A DNA stretch of 64,000 nt from Arbacia lixula (Eukaryota; Echinodermata; Echinoidea; Arbacioida; Arbaciidae). The stretch is taken from NCBI GenBank assembly GCA_963669155.1, contig OZ022587.1, positions 20,200,214 through 20,264,213 on the forward strand. The letters are read 5' to 3'. This document shows positions 24,904 to 37,700 of this stretch, one piece after another. Numbering within the stretch: position 1 is the stretch's first letter; each line of letters begins with the position of its first letter. Under the pieces are notes generated by a model. That model searched no databases. It was not told the DNA's origin and worked only from the letters and a program-made list of their open reading frames with translations. The translations under genes were made by a program, and so were the position numbers.

Positions 24904-25460
24904 GGGTTACCAAAATAGAAAAATAAGTTCCCACTACTCTATGTAAAATTATCCACTAAAAACGAATTTCACATTCGTTTGCCGCAATAAAGTCTCATTT
25001 TGACGAAAAATGAAAAACGCACGCCCCCAGTGACGTATGAGAAGTCAAGTTACCATAAATGCCAACGGCGTAAATAAAATATTTTATTCACGTCATTCAA
25101 ACAATACGTTACGAATGGGAACCCCAAAGCTTGTCAGAGGTTTGTCTGAGTAGCAACAACTAATAGATTCAAAGTGCATTCCATCCATTGAATCTGAATG
25201 ACAAGATACAGGTGAATGCAATAACGCGTTACTACGCAGTTAGGGGGAAAGTTGTGAATACATTATGAAAATGGTCTATTGTTGACCTGCGTATCTATGG
25301 AATTTTGACTTCTCATACGTCACTGGAGGCGTGCGTGTTTTTTTTTTTCAAATTTTCGTCAAAATGAAACTTTATTGCGGCAAACGAATGTGAAATTTGT
25401 TTTTAGTGGATAATTTTACATAGATTAGTGGGAACATATTTTTTTTAATTTAGCAACCCT
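24904..25460. mobile_element. family B long-TIR MITE, copy 1 (TTAA-type target)
   Basis: Inverted arms of about 145 bp (24904-25048 and about 25312-25460) start GGGTTACCAAAATAG and close CTAATTTAGCAACCCT in the related copy. The left flank is TTAA and the right flank CTAA. Both arms contain CAAACGAATGTGAAATTCGT-like words and GTGACGTATGAGAAGTCAA. The core is shared, inverted, with 33372-33893. No coding capacity. Confidence 0.72.
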
Positions 25461-25727
25461 CTAAAGTCTGACAGAAGTTAAGAGAGTTTGAAATATCCTG
25501 CCCCAAAACTCACAATAGACGACGTTAAGGACCTGCAGGCTTCAGCGATATGTTCAGTACTTAATGGAGAGGATTGTTTCATAAGTTTACCGACTGAATT
25601 TACATAGAGTGCTATATACCTATCCTTTGGTCGAGTCCTCGCTCGCCGAACAAGGTTTGAAAAAAGACTAAAGCAGTGTGCGTTTACGGTAGTGATCGCG
25701 CGAGCGAGCTGCCTTGGCGCTGAAGCG

Positions 25728-25946
25728 CCTCGCATGATAGTCTTATGTATGCAGACTCGTTCGGCACATTTTGGGAAATAAAAGCGCCGAATGCCTAGCG
25801 CCTCGCATGATAGTCTTATGTATGCAGACTCGTTCGGCACATTTTGGGAAATAAAAGCGCTGAATGCCTAGCGCCTCGCATGATAGTCTTATGTATGCAG
25901 ACTCGTTCGGCACATTTTGGGAAATAAAAACGCCGAATGCCTTGGC
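25728..25946. repeat. three tandem 73-bp units
   Basis: The word CCTCGCATGATAGTCTTATG starts at 25728, 25801 and 25874, with nearly identical 73-bp units. 73 is not a multiple of three, so the open frames across it are incidental. Near-identity implies recent duplication. Confidence 0.85.
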
Positions 25947-26069
25947 TTTAGCTACAATATACAGTACCAGGCTCTGCCAAGGTAGTTTTACTTTCTACGT
26001 TCTGAGACTGAGAGTTGCTAGTGGGAACAGTGAGACCGAAGCCGCGCGCGCCAGTGCCAGCTAGCCACA

Positions 26070-26730
26070 GGGAAGACCACTCGATCCCTGGTACTCCCGG
26101 TATAGCCTATCTCATATGCGCTGGGCTAAAAGTGGGCAAGTTCCTGGTCGCGCGAAGAGACTGACGGGAGTCCCTTGGAACGAAGGGTCTAGAATAGTGC
26201 CTCATTGTGCGCATTTATAATGTGTAATAGCTATCAATGTATCATAACATATAAGTAGATGACTACAGACCAGCAGAAAGACTATAATCAGTAACTACTT
26301 CGAAGCGGGTAAAAGATGTCAGAAAGAAAACAAATAATTGTTCAACTAAGCTCTAAGTAGAGTAAAATTTCGACACAAGAGAATATCTATTACTATAAAT
26401 AATCAAATATGTCAAAAATTAAAGAAATATAAGGAAAGGAAAGGTTTATTGAAGGTTCGATTTTCTGAATGAACCCATATACGAATGAACTCGCCGAATA
26501 AAATTTGATTTGTTGAAAAGTACAGTTGATCGCCATATAAGGGTTATCTCATGAATGATTCATAATAAAAAGTACGTCACGCCAACGATAACCATAATGC
26601 ATATTGATGACTTTACCAGTAAAGATGGAGCCCTTCAGTCTCCTTCGCATACAAGTAACTTGCCCATTAAAGCCCGGCGCATATCAGATAGGCTAAACAA
26701 CCTCCAGTACCTGGCCAAAGAGAAGTTTAT
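26070..26730. mobile_element. element with imperfect 100-bp inverted arms
   Basis: The arm at about 26070-26170 (TAGCCTATCTCATATGCGCT, GGGCAAGTT) is matched in reverse complement by about 26620-26730 (AACTTGCCCATTAAAGCCC, GATAGGCT) at roughly three quarters identity. The interior is A/T-rich. Probably an old non-autonomous DNA transposon; ends not fixed. Confidence 0.5.
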
Positions 26731-26734
26731 TTAC

Positions 26735-27483
26735 TAAACACAACAAAAAGTAATCCCCCCCCCTAAGTAAAAGAGTATAACCTTTTATCGAAGAGGTTTT
26801 GGGCAAAACCATTTAGCAGGATTGTCCCTTAACTTATTGACGAACTTCTATGTGAAAATTACATTAATCCCATTAATCATACATGAGTGGGCAAAGTTTT
26901 GAAGGTAAAAATGTCACTTTTCAAAAGTCACAAGGGTAATTGTTAATGCTGTTTTAACAATACATTTTTGCATTTCTTGTGCAATTTTTTTAAAATGTGT
27001 TCACTCAACCATGACGCAAATATAACTACATAATCACGGCCATGTTACACCTTTGTCAAAATATCCAGCTTTACCTTTTTACCAAAATAAAGGGTTTTTA
27101 AATGTTTCAAACACAAGAGGGATGAGTATTTGTTAAACGGTGCTCACTCAACCAGAACAATGGGTTAAGTGTCGGGATAGGTATAAGTACATCGGGAGAT
27201 GCATGACGAACATTGAAAGGACATAAATTATGCACCAGAAATGAAATTCATCAAATATTCATATGACAGAATCCCAAAATTACCCTTGTAATTTTTGAAT
27301 AGTGTCATTTTTGCCTTTAGAATTTGGCCAATCATGCATGCCTAATTCGATTAGTGTGATTCTCACACACAAGTAAGTAAATAAGTTAAGGAACAATCCT
27401 GCCGAATTATTTTTGCCCCAAACTTCCTCGATAAAAAGTTATGCTATTTTGCTTAGGGGGACTTCCCTTTTTTGTTACGTTTA
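26735..27483. mobile_element. long-TIR MITE with CCCCC-containing ends
   Basis: Arms of about 200 bp (26735-26945 and 27255-27483) are reverse complements. The left shows AACAAAAAGTAATCCCCCC, TATAACCTTTTATCGA and GACTTTTGAAAAGTGACAT-like words; the right mirrors them. Total 749 bp, no open frame. The target duplication could not be fixed. Confidence 0.65.
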
Positions 27484-28910
27484 TTAGGCCTACACATTTT
27501 CATGCACCTATGCTAATGGAGGGTAAAAATTCAGTTTGCTCCTTTGAAACGCTTAAACAATATTTTGTATAAATAGCAGAAGGTCGGATACGGGAGGGGG
27601 GGGGGGGTGGTTCCAACTGCCTTTCATAGATATTTATTACAAAATACGGGGGGGGGGGACGCCTCGAAGTCTTTTCTTGTTGATCAAAGTTGGAAAGATT
27701 ACAGGTGGGTTAGCTTTCAATGTACTGGGTATGTTACACACAACAAACTAATTCGTAAGAGAATTACATTTTCAAGGGTGTTGTGTGATTTATTATATTC
27801 CGCCGAAAAAATATACACTATAATCTCGTTTCTTACATCGTAAACAAAAGAAAAGGAGCATAACTTAATGTTAATGCAATTAATGTCCTATTACTTTACA
27901 GCATAATGGCTATGTAACGAAATCATTCATTTCGAGACAAATTAATGCCCACACACTCATTCCGAGGAAAATCAATTGAAGAAAAATTATATCGTGTAAA
28001 AGAAGAGAGTATCCAATGTTATATGGATATTTATTGAAATAAATCCTTTAATGATTGGTCGTAACTCCAGCATTGTTAGAGAAAGAGATATTTGCGCTCC
28101 TCTTCTTTCACAAATGCAGTGCCTTATTGTACATTAATCAATAAAAGCAAAACCATATGGCCAAATGTTGCGGAAAGGCTCGAAGAATAATATTGTACTA
28201 CAATCACTGGTTATTGTTTATTGAATTATTTCAATTCGATTATGAAATACGAATTATTCTTGGTAATTTAATTTCGTCGGCGAATACGTCAATTCTGGGA
28301 AATACATTTCAATTCGAAGCACTTTACGAAACCCGCCGTAGTTTACATACACTAAGCACCAGGCTACCAAATGAGATTAACGGTGTCGGTGAAAGTACTG
28401 TACAAAAGCGGTAGATATGGAGTTATTTGATTGATTATTCCCATATTGCATTATACGTACCTAACTTGTTCAAGAACTCCCGCGTGTAAATTAATCACGT
28501 TTAATGCCCGTTCAACGGATAGCATGATAAATTTAGAAATATCAACGTGCTTAATAATGCACTTTAAGAGTTTAAAAACTTCACGTGCCTTTTGTGTGTA
28601 TTGTTTCGTCTCGTAAATGATTTGTGACTTTGACCCTACATTACACAAGGAGTTTTTCCGCTATATTGCTGAGTGATCTCTAGTATCAAAATTGAATGAT
28701 AAAACACGAAGAATAATTAGTTTTTGGCGAATCACCTTTGTTTATCATAGAGGTTCTGTGAAAATAAAAACCCAGGAGTGTCTCAATAATGATTATGAGA
28801 AATGGCCGAGTGCTTATACTAGGCGTGAATATTCAATTATTATTTTTTTTTTGACGAAAGTTTCTTCCAAAAAAGTGCGTGTATCAGATAATTATAGTTC
28901 AGAACACAAC
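27484..28910. other. non-coding stretch with two poly-G runs
   Basis: A G-run at 27594-27607 and another at 27648-27658 lie 40 bases apart on the + strand. The rest is A/T-rich. Frames present are short and motif-free. Confidence 0.5.
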
Positions 28911-28921
28911 AATGACCATTG

Positions 28922-29288
28922 TTTACAAAGAAATTTTAGGCATACACCCAGTAGTAAGGATAGCGTGCTCCATCCTGTAAATGAATGAAAAACAAGTTTA
29001 AAAAAATCTTGGAACCAGGCAGGATTTGAAACTGCAATCTACTGCTTACCGGTCAGCGACTTAACCACGCAAGCTATTTCTAGTTCACGGGTCAAGACAC
29101 GACAACATGGACACAAATACCCGAAAGAGTCTCATTTCATCTGACTCTTTAACATTCATTTGAATGAGTAGTCCGCCGAAGGGACAATTCGGCTAAATTT
29201 TAGTGAAAGGGCTTTCTGGGTTAATTTCAATTTGTAAAGAGATTTTAGGCATACACCCAGTAATAAGGATAGCGTGCTCCATCCTGTA
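28922..29288 (-). mobile_element. SINE-like element with terminal direct repeats, copy 1
   Basis: Two direct copies of a roughly 60-bp sequence (ATTTTAGGCATACACCCAGT ... GTGCTCCATCCTGTA) lie at 28926-28985 and 29234-29290, and enclose a tRNA-like core on the - strand. The word AATGACCATTG flanks the unit on both sides (28911-28921 and 29289-29299), an 11-bp target duplication of the size made by LINE-type retroposition. A second copy with its own duplication is at 37645-38006. No coding capacity. Confidence 0.65.
29012..29086 (-). ncRNA. tRNA-derived core of the SINE-like element, copy 1
   Basis: On the - strand GAACTAG pairs with CTGGTTC (acceptor-like), the D-arm contains GTGGTTAAGTCG, the anticodon-type loop CCGGTAA would read GGU (Thr), and the T-arm GCAGTTTCAAATCCTGC keeps a stem and a B-box-like TTCAAATCC. 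Probably an internal Pol III promoter; not a functional tRNA gene. Confidence 0.55.
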
Positions 29289-29845
29289 AATGACCATTGC
29301 ACTTTTGAACCCACTAGCAAATGCCATCACAATGCCGTTAGTAATGGTGCTTTTGGCATGTGGGTTGACATGTGTGATGCACACTGATCATTGTTGTCTT
29401 CTGAATTAATTTTGTGATACTTACACATAAAATCCGAATTTATCTAAAAGTAATTATCTTATTAAATATTCATAGGATTATAACACGAAAAGTAATTCAT
29501 GAAATGTCACATAAGCTGTTTTTAACTGTGTGTGGTCTCTCATTGACTGTGCGTTATAAATACGTAGTCTTAAAATATACATTTTCAGATAACTGTACTA
29601 ATAATGCAAAGAATATGTTAACCTATAATTGTACTTGTATAGAAAAAATAAGACGTTTCGAGAGGAAAAGTAGTTATTTTGCTATTAAGTAACATGTTTA
29701 TTGCGATATAAATGTATTGAGTGGTTAATTAGCATGTTATCATTCAAGCGGGTCTGTATTACCAGACTACTAGCATTATGGGTAAAGAAACTGGCCAGGT
29801 ATGAGTACTTTAGGACTCGAGATGGCGCTATTAGTTCGTATCTGC

Positions 29846-30902
29846 TAGGGTCCCTGTATAGAAGAGTTGCGACAACTCAGAATTTGACGCCATGTTGTTT
29901 CCATTGTTTGTGCCGCGCTCTCGAGCGCACCGCAGCTGTGTGTGTATAAACTGTGCGCGCACTATAGGATTTATAGTAACACCGTCTCCGAAGCTTTTGA
30001 CACAATCTCATCTTGGTCCAAGATGAAAATCTGATGATTTTGTTTATTATTCGATACGCAATGTTTGTTATGCATAGAGCTAGAGGAGCGGAGAGAAGGA
30101 ATACAGGAGAAATGATGCAAACCACACTTAAATCAACGTTTATTGTGGCCATCGGAAATGACATGCTGATCTGATTCTAGCACATAATTCTGTTTCTCCA
30201 CATCTTTCATTAATTAATTCCAATCTTAGTTGCTTCCGTCCATTTCTCTCTCTTTCTCTCTCTGTCAATTTCTGAACTAACCTTGCTCTCCTGTATAACT
30301 TTTCGGGCTCTCAGTCTCGTGTCTTTCTTTCTGGACTACCATGCACATCCCAATTCAATTCTCTTTCCCTTCACCACCCAGTCACCAACCCCTCTCTGTC
30401 TCTCTCTGTCTCTCTGTCTCTCTCTCTCTCTCTCTCTCCCTTGTCCACCCCTTTTTTTCTCTCTCCCCCTCCCTTCCCAAACCCCTTTCTCGCTCAGTAT
30501 CCATCCCTTTCCACCCCCCTTTCTCTCTCTCTCCCCCTCACTCTCAACTTTTTTGCTCTCATGGTGTTTCTCGACTCCCGTTTGTAGTTAAGCACAGTTG
30601 GATAGATATTGGAGTCACTTGTGTAAAATTTGTTAGATGAGCATGGTAAATTTTATTTTCATTTCATTTATTAAAAAAAATAAAGATCAATCATTTTCTT
30701 GACTGGTACTCAGTAATACTCAGAATGACCCTTTCTCTATCCTTCTCTGAAAAGCAGAAAAGCGTTCTTCGTTGTAAACAATACAGAAAACACACAACCG
30801 AAGTTCTAACAAGGGATCTGCGTTCGAAAGTTGGAAACAACATGGCGTCCAGAGACCACGTGACCATTTGTCATGTCGCAACTCTTCTATACAGGGACAC
30901 TA
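29846..30902. mobile_element. hAT-like non-autonomous element
   Basis: Terminal inverted repeats TAGGGTCCCTGTATAGAAGA (left) and TAGTGTCCCTGTATAGAAGA (right, reverse complement) extend into GTTGCGACA. An 8-bp duplication GTATCTGC (29838-29845, 30903-30910) flanks them, the size expected for the hAT superfamily. The 1,057-bp interior carries a pyrimidine tract and no transposase. Confidence 0.75.
30240..30545. repeat. CT-rich low-complexity tract
   Basis: Runs of TCTCTC and CCCTC inside the hAT-like element; source of two overlapping false Ser/Leu/Pro-rich frames. Confidence 0.8.
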
Positions 30903-30910
30903 GTATCTGC

Positions 30911-33367
30911 TTTAACACCTCGTTCTACTGTTAGTTCATGAGGTGAAAAAAGGGTCTTGTCATCTGTCCATACACATTACTTCTTTGTGTAGATAATATA
31001 TTTACATTACGTATTCCTATAAGTACAATTATGATGGAAGTTGGAAGTGAGGATAAGGTTAAAATACCTTTCACAATGGTGAGACGGCATGTGTTTAATT
31101 TGATTGTGACTTTGTCTCGAAAGGTTCTCAACTGCTTGTGGATCATTTTGCAAAGACCGATAATCTTCTGTTTGCTCACCTTGAATCGTTTAATGAAACT
31201 TTCTTTAAAGGTATGAGTTTAATTGCATTCATTCGTAGACAGTATAAAATGCTGTAAAGTACCGCATGTATTGCATTCAAGAAAAGTGTATATGTTCCTG
31301 TTGTGAAATATGAGACTGAACATTGCCATAAATTTATATTTCTGCACGAAAAACATCTCCATATTCAATCCATAATTTCAGAGTACGACTTTTTCAAATT
31401 GGTTTTTGAGAAAAGAAAGTCAACAATGAAAGTCAACATTTGCCTCCTCAACATTTTATAAAATGCTAAAAAGGAAAATATGCCTCCTTAATATTAACAT
31501 CGTCATGCTGGTTTGTATCCTATATCTTCTTGCAATAAGAACACATAGCACTATTTGTGTTGTCAATACATGGAAGAAAATAAAATAGAAATAAAAACAT
31601 TTCACATATTAAGTCCACTATATTCTATCGTGCAAAGAGTAATCGAATGTAATTTATATATGCCTGCCTAAGCATCCATTATGTTGCCTTCATGTGGCTG
31701 TAATTACAACATGGTGTATGCAGGGGTCATTCCACAGAATTTAGCGTTGATTTCGTATTCTCTAAATGCCATTTACGAACTGTATGACATAAAGTCAAGG
31801 TCTCTCATTACAGGGAACTTCATGACAATATGTTTATTTACACTTGATAATTATGGATCCACTTTAATGGTATACATGGTATATGTCACTTTACTTTGAA
31901 GTTGGCGTGTCAAGACAGCGGGGAAAGACCAACAGTACTTATCGTGAACAATAGATTGAATATTTCAATTCTTTCAACAAAAAATTAAAGTCAATGGGAG
32001 TTAATGTCCATGAAATGTTCGTTAACTTTGTGCCCAAGTTAAACATTTGTATTTCCTATTAACTGAGTCAAACCACAAAAAGTGAGCCCCTGAAAAGGGA
32101 CGTTTTGAATTCCTTTTGAAAAGTCGAGGATATCATAACGACAATGAATTCTTAAATTATTGCATATTCCTCCATTTTCAATACTTTTATCAATACCTGA
32201 AATAAAATTAATTATCGGCTTAGCCTCATACATGCAAGTATTTAAGAAAAAAAAAAAAGCTTTGGAATTCCTCCAAAGAGTTAAAGTCCTTCACCTTGAT
32301 CTTGGGTTTCCACTTGATGTTTTCCTCAAGGAACCCGATGGTGCTGCGGTCATGGGAGTTTGCAGGCCATTCCAAACGCTCAACGCCATTTTCCTCTGTG
32401 CAAAATTTCTAGCACATTTTTGCAGAGGGCCTGGGTCAACCTGGATTAACATTGCATGCAAAACTTTGATGAGTAGTAGGCTGAAGAGGTGTAGCAAGGT
32501 AATCAAAACAGATGGTGTACATATCCATCATTGAATACTACATTCACTGTGTAATAGTAACATGCAATGAATGTTGATTGAACGTTCACAAACATACGTA
32601 ATTATCTTATTTTTGTAGAAGCTGACAAAAATCCGAAAAATGCAAGATATTTGTCATACCTTTGACAAAGAGTGCACGATTCCACATCAACAGTGTCATC
32701 AATTACTAGTAACATAAACACACTATTCTTCGTCTTTTATTTCGCGCGAGAAATTCCATATCCATAACTGTTTGAATATAAGTTGAAAAATACTAGAGGG
32801 GACTCGCAGAGAATGCGTTGAGACCAGAGTGTTAAAGACCAATTGGGATGTCACTTGTTGCAGCGGGCAGATTAGCATAGAGTAGCGATCTACATGTATA
32901 TAGGCAGACCGGAACTATACAGCAACGTCCTGATAAGGATATGCATAATCACGTTACGGGGAAAAATCCAACTCGTGTGACTCATCAAAGTTGCACATAC
33001 ATTAATATGATATTTACGACCACTCTTTAACCTGATGTGTATACTTTGGGTCCTGTGTGGACTCCATGCCCTATATTGAGATGAGGTATTTGATTGTGGT
33101 GCTTTATTTCATTACTGTTAAATGAATGCTCACTGATAGAAATCACAGGTTACTCCACTTTTCACAAGCTTCGATCATCAGCACGTAAATAATTACAAGC
33201 CTACCTCTGTTGTGCCCCGTGTAATTAATATACTTGCAAAGAATTTTCATATCCAATTGTATATTCCTTGAATAGCAATGCTGTGCCTAATGTAAACTGT
33301 TTTGAAAGATGCCAAGAAACCATTTCACGTCACATTCGATAATGGAATTTACAATTTTAGCAGGGTC
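30911..33367. other. non-coding stretch
   Basis: A/T-rich. At 32250-32535 a segment of higher GC holds an open frame (EFLQRVKVLHLDLGFPL...) without a motif I know. No repeats were found by eye. Confidence 0.45.
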
Positions 33368-33371
33368 TTAA

Positions 33372-33893
33372 AGGGTTACTAAATTAGAAAAATAAGTTCC
33401 AACTAATCTATGTCAAATTATCCACTAAGAACGAATTTCACATTCGTTTGCCGCAATAAAGTCTCGTTTTGATGAAAATGAAAACAACACACGCCTCCAG
33501 TGACGTATGAAAAGTCAAAATTCCATAGATTGTACGGAAGTCAACAATTTTCCTTAACTGCGTAGTAACGCATTATTGCATTCACCTGTATCTTGTCATT
33601 CAGATTCAATGGTTGAAATGAACTTTGAATCTATTAGTTGTTGCTACTCAGACAAACCTCGGACAAGCTTTGGGGTTCCCATTCGTAATGTATTGTTTGA
33701 ATGGCGTGAATAAAACATTTTATTTACGCCGTTGGCATTTATGGCATTTTGACTTGTCATACGTGACTGGAGGCGTGCGTTCTTTCAAATTTTCGTCAAA
33801 ATGAGACTTTATTGCAGCAAACGAATATAAAATTCGTTTTTAGTGGATAATTTTACATAGATAAGTGGGAATTTTTTCTAATTTAGTAACCCT
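33372..33893. mobile_element. family B long-TIR MITE, copy 2, TTAA flanked
   Basis: It begins AGGGTTACTAAATTAG after TTAA (33368-33371) and ends CTAATTTAGTAACCCT before TTAA (33894-33897). The arms are about 130-145 bp. The core (TTGTTGCTACTCAGACAAAC and others) is the inverted version of the core at 24904-25460. A clean TTAA pair fits a piggyBac-like mobiliser. 522 bp, non-coding. Confidence 0.75.
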
Positions 33894-34144
33894 TTAAACT
33901 CCGTTTCTCTTATGCTTCTGTGCTTTTAGTATTGTTTATATTGTTCTCATCCAAAGTCTTTTTTCTGCAAAAGATAACCATCTAGCCATATTTTATAAAT
34001 ACTACCTCATTTACATATTTTCAATTTGCGATTGAAAAAAAACTAATATCCTCTCTATCTCTGTCTGATTCCGAAAGAGACCTATTGTTTGTTGCAAAAG
34101 CTACTTCATTTTCAGCACACTTTCTTTTCTTTCTTACCATTTTC

Positions 34145-34312
34145 CCCCTTTTTTGTGACTTATTTACAACTCCCATCACAACACTTCTATTTCCATTTCC
34201 TCTCATTTCCTTGCGGTTTGAACACCACCATAAAGTGAGTCCAATATCCATGAAGAATACACCACATGATGTTACCGAAAGTGTTATTATTTTGAAAATG
34301 ATCTTCATCACA
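34145..34312 (+). repeat. dispersed repeat family C, copy 1 (diverged)
   Basis: Shares the order TTTGTGACTTATTTACAACTC, TTTCATTTCC, then ACACCA, then GTTACCGAAAGTGTTATTAT with 54066-54335 and, in reverse, 38148-38435. It lies just upstream of the promoter of the receptor gene. Confidence 0.5.
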
Positions 34313-34423
34313 AAACAAATTGTTTTCACGACATCACGACATGACGTAAGGTAACTCCTATTCGTTAGTGATATGTAGATATGCAATGAACCTTCCTTCT
34401 TCTGTCATCTGACGCTATCTGTA

Positions 34424-34487
34424 TTGCGCGTGCGCGATGAAAGGACATGCTATTAAAGAACGCAACAAAAGCGGAGAGTTATAAATA
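34424..34487 (+). promoter_or_regulatory. core promoter of the lectin-LRR receptor gene
   Basis: TTATAAATA at 34479-34487 is a good TATA box. TTGCGCGTGCGCGA at 34424-34437 resembles an NRF-1 site. Transcription would start near 34510-34527, where TCAACG and TCAGTA could act as initiators. The 5' UTR of about 190 nt contains upstream ATGs (for example at 34532). Inferred from position relative to exon 1; no transcript evidence. Confidence 0.45.
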
Positions 34488-34509
34488 CGACGTCGTCGAA
34501 CAGCTGTGG

Positions 34510-34713
34510 TGATCAACGTGCTTACTCAGTAATGTCCGGTCCTCTGTCAAAGGAGATGTTTTGCATATTGTCATGGTGCTGATATAGAAAAGCTTGATTT
34601 TAGCGGACAACGAAAGGCGTTCTTCAACTTGTTACCTGCTTTGAGCAGGCGATATTGTTTGAGAGACATCCAGCTCAGTGTTCTTACGGAAATCAACATT
34701 CAGAGATATGAAG
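34510..34713 (+). CDS. exon 1 (5' UTR plus first two codons) of the receptor gene
   Basis: Ends ...GAT ATG AAG followed by the strong donor GTAAGT (34714). If ATG 34708 is used the protein starts MKMGYSRF; otherwise ATG 40007 at the head of exon 2 is the start and exon 1 is wholly non-coding. Exon 1 start is approximate, taken from the TATA position. Confidence 0.5.
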
Positions 34714-37700
34714 GTAAGTTATATATGAATTAATATATCTACATGTATAATATACATATTTCAAATATTTAATTAGATTTGTATTGTTTTAAAAATCAGG
34801 TCCGAAAAATAATGTGTGTGGTAGATAATTTATATAAAGCATAATTCCACTGTGCGTCAGAAATGTGAGTCCACAAAGTCTTTGCTGCCAGAAGCATCAC
34901 AAATCGTTAATTGAATTATCATAGCTGGTGCTATTGGATTAACAGATATGAAGCACTCTGGGCATACATGTTTCAGTAATTTATACCGCTTTACTAATGT
35001 AGTCAAATTTATGGATGTTTCTTCCCTCGGGGCCTAGTAATGAGTAATTCCATTAACCTGTACCTAACGATGGTATTTCAGTACTTGCAATCCACTTTGC
35101 ATACATTAGTTGTTGCTATGTCAGGCAAACATCGGGCAAGCTTTCCGGTTGAATCTCGGTATAAATTTGAATATGTTAGTAAGCTGGCCTATTGATCAGT
35201 TGATAGACACCAAATTATTTGTCCCAAACTGACAATTTTAACAAAATATTCCAAGAAACCTACGAAAAAAGTAACAATGTGTGGTACGTCAAAAACATGT
35301 TTTTTGTCTCTTACTCCTCGTTTGGATTATCATTGGAAAACGACAAACTCAAGAATTAACAATCATAGCGGAAAGGAAACTGACCACCATGAGCATGTTA
35401 GAACAGTAGGTTTAATTGATATGATGGAGTAATTGTGGATTATAAGCTGACAACTTCACCCCAACTCTACCATTTTCTAGCTGATGTCCCACATACTGTG
35501 TATAGTGTTACTATCATCGTTAATTCTCGTGTTCTAACTGCGGGAACCAGTTTCCTGCTTGATTTTTACAGCAATAAGTTACTTTCATTGTGTTGGCATC
35601 AACTGAGAACAACGACAGATATCTCATATTGTCAATCTAAGAACGTTAGTTACCATGGAGCTATTATACATGGAGTACCATCAGCCGATTATGATAATGC
35701 GGATTCATTATATTATCGTTTTAGTCAGGAATGATTTACAAAAAAATTCTCTTCGGTCTCATATGTTCAATACCGCCGATTCTCTGGATGATTTTTGCCT
35801 GGATTTGACGTATACACAAAATCGGATGCGCAGAAGTATTTTGGGAAATATCCTCATCCCATATGCTTGCGCAGTTGTGACATGTAATCGGGCAATATTG
35901 TTACAATATGGCAAAATGGATCTAAAAGTGATATTAAGTTGCAGTCGAAAAGTCTCGATTTCACACTCTTCCGCATCATATTCCATAAAAAAAATAGCTG
36001 GAAACGTTACATTAAGATATTTTCCTTTAGACAAGTTACATGAAAAACATGTCCAGCTGCGCACAAACTAGTATTTTCATCTAAAAAAGGATCAAACTTT
36101 GTGTTCACTTGTTCTAATTAACTATAAGCACTTAGTGACAAAATTAAAAGTTCAGCAGCGAAAGCTGAAATGTATGCATGTATAGGAAAGTGTACGACCT
36201 ATTATCAAATCCATGTGAACGTGACGCAAACGCGTATGTTGAGAAAGAAAGAATTTGGTCCGTAACTTTTTCGGACATTTCCGCACATGAAATCGAAATT
36301 ATTTCCATGGAAGGTGAAACACTCAATGAACGATTTACAAGATATTTGTAAGGAAATATAAATGTCCAATGTTCGATATGGAGGCTTTTTTCTGACATGT
36401 TCTCGACAGTATTCTCAATTTATCAAAAAACGAAGCAACAATATAATCTGAAATTCACAGAATCGTACCATTGTACGATGTTCTACTACTGCACATGCAC
36501 TTTAGTACATGACGTGGTTCTGAAATCTTCTGCGCATACAGAATATATTTCTCAAAATGCATCCTACATTTGTCTTGCTTGTTTGGCGGCGGATCTCCCT
36601 CGATCAAATAGCCAACCGCGACTGCTGTAGGAATAAATTACACTTCGTGCTGACTCCATTCCTTACACCTCTCTGGTGTAACACTGGATCCTGCGAGGGA
36701 CATTGATCGTTCCAACCGAACTGGAAGACTGCACGACCCTCGTGATCTCCCAGCATCGTCCACCACATCTGATTCACGACCAAACAACAGACCACAACCC
36801 CGCCCAATCATCGTAAAGTTGGCCACCTGCAAGAAAAGAAAAGAAATCATATCCAGTAGAAAGAAATAGTGATTGTTTGAGGATCTGACAATGGAAAACT
36901 AGAAACTCTTGACCCCAACGCGAAAAACCACCGGTTTATCAGCCGCATGGTTATCCGATGGAGATGTGATTTCTCTCATTACTGCAACTGGTTACAAAAG
37001 CATCACAAAAGTAATCACGAAAGAAGGCCACCTAAAGAACAATTAAGAACGATATTTAACAAATCTGGGAAGAAGTACCAGTAGCAGTTCCCTGACTTGA
37101 TCATATTCTTATCACAAATCATTAATCAATCCTGTTACTCCGTGTTAATCCTTAATTTTCAAATCATGTTGTTATAGTTCATATATTAAGTCTAAGTATA
37201 TTATAATGCCTTGCCAAGGTAGTTATACAGAATGCATCAAGGATTTAGATTTGAATAGTTCACATGATTGCTTAACCGTATCCGATTCTAGAATTAATTT
37301 TTGTCCGATTTAATCGTATTACATACACATTTATACACCTGAAGAGTTTAACTTGTTTCTGTCAGATTGATGTTCTTTGTTTGATTGTAAAACTGAATTC
37401 TAGAAGGTTAAATTGTAATTTTGATTCTCTGTCCTTGTTTTTAAGTTCTCTAGAAATATCAACATCAGTTATTGGCGTTACTGAAACGTTGCTTTATGAT
37501 AGTTCTCCTACATCAATGTACAATTTAGATGATTATGAGTTTTCAGGAAATAATAGAAAAGTGAAGCGTGGAGGAGGTGTCGGTATTTATACTCGTAAGT
37601 AACGTATAGATTTAGATATAAAGATTTAGATATAGATGATGCATACAGGATGGAGCACGCTATCCTTATTACTGGGTGTATGCCTAAAATCTCTTTGCAA

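Noticed and set aside
30283-30640. Ser/Leu/Pro-rich frames
   Set aside because: CT microsatellite inside the hAT-like element.
32160-32534. 124-codon frame as a host gene
   Set aside because: No motif, no splice context, and the opposite strand is equally open; left as unexplained higher-GC sequence.
35435-36071. Two overlapping frames in intron 1
   Set aside because: A/T-rich, motif-free, and both strands open.
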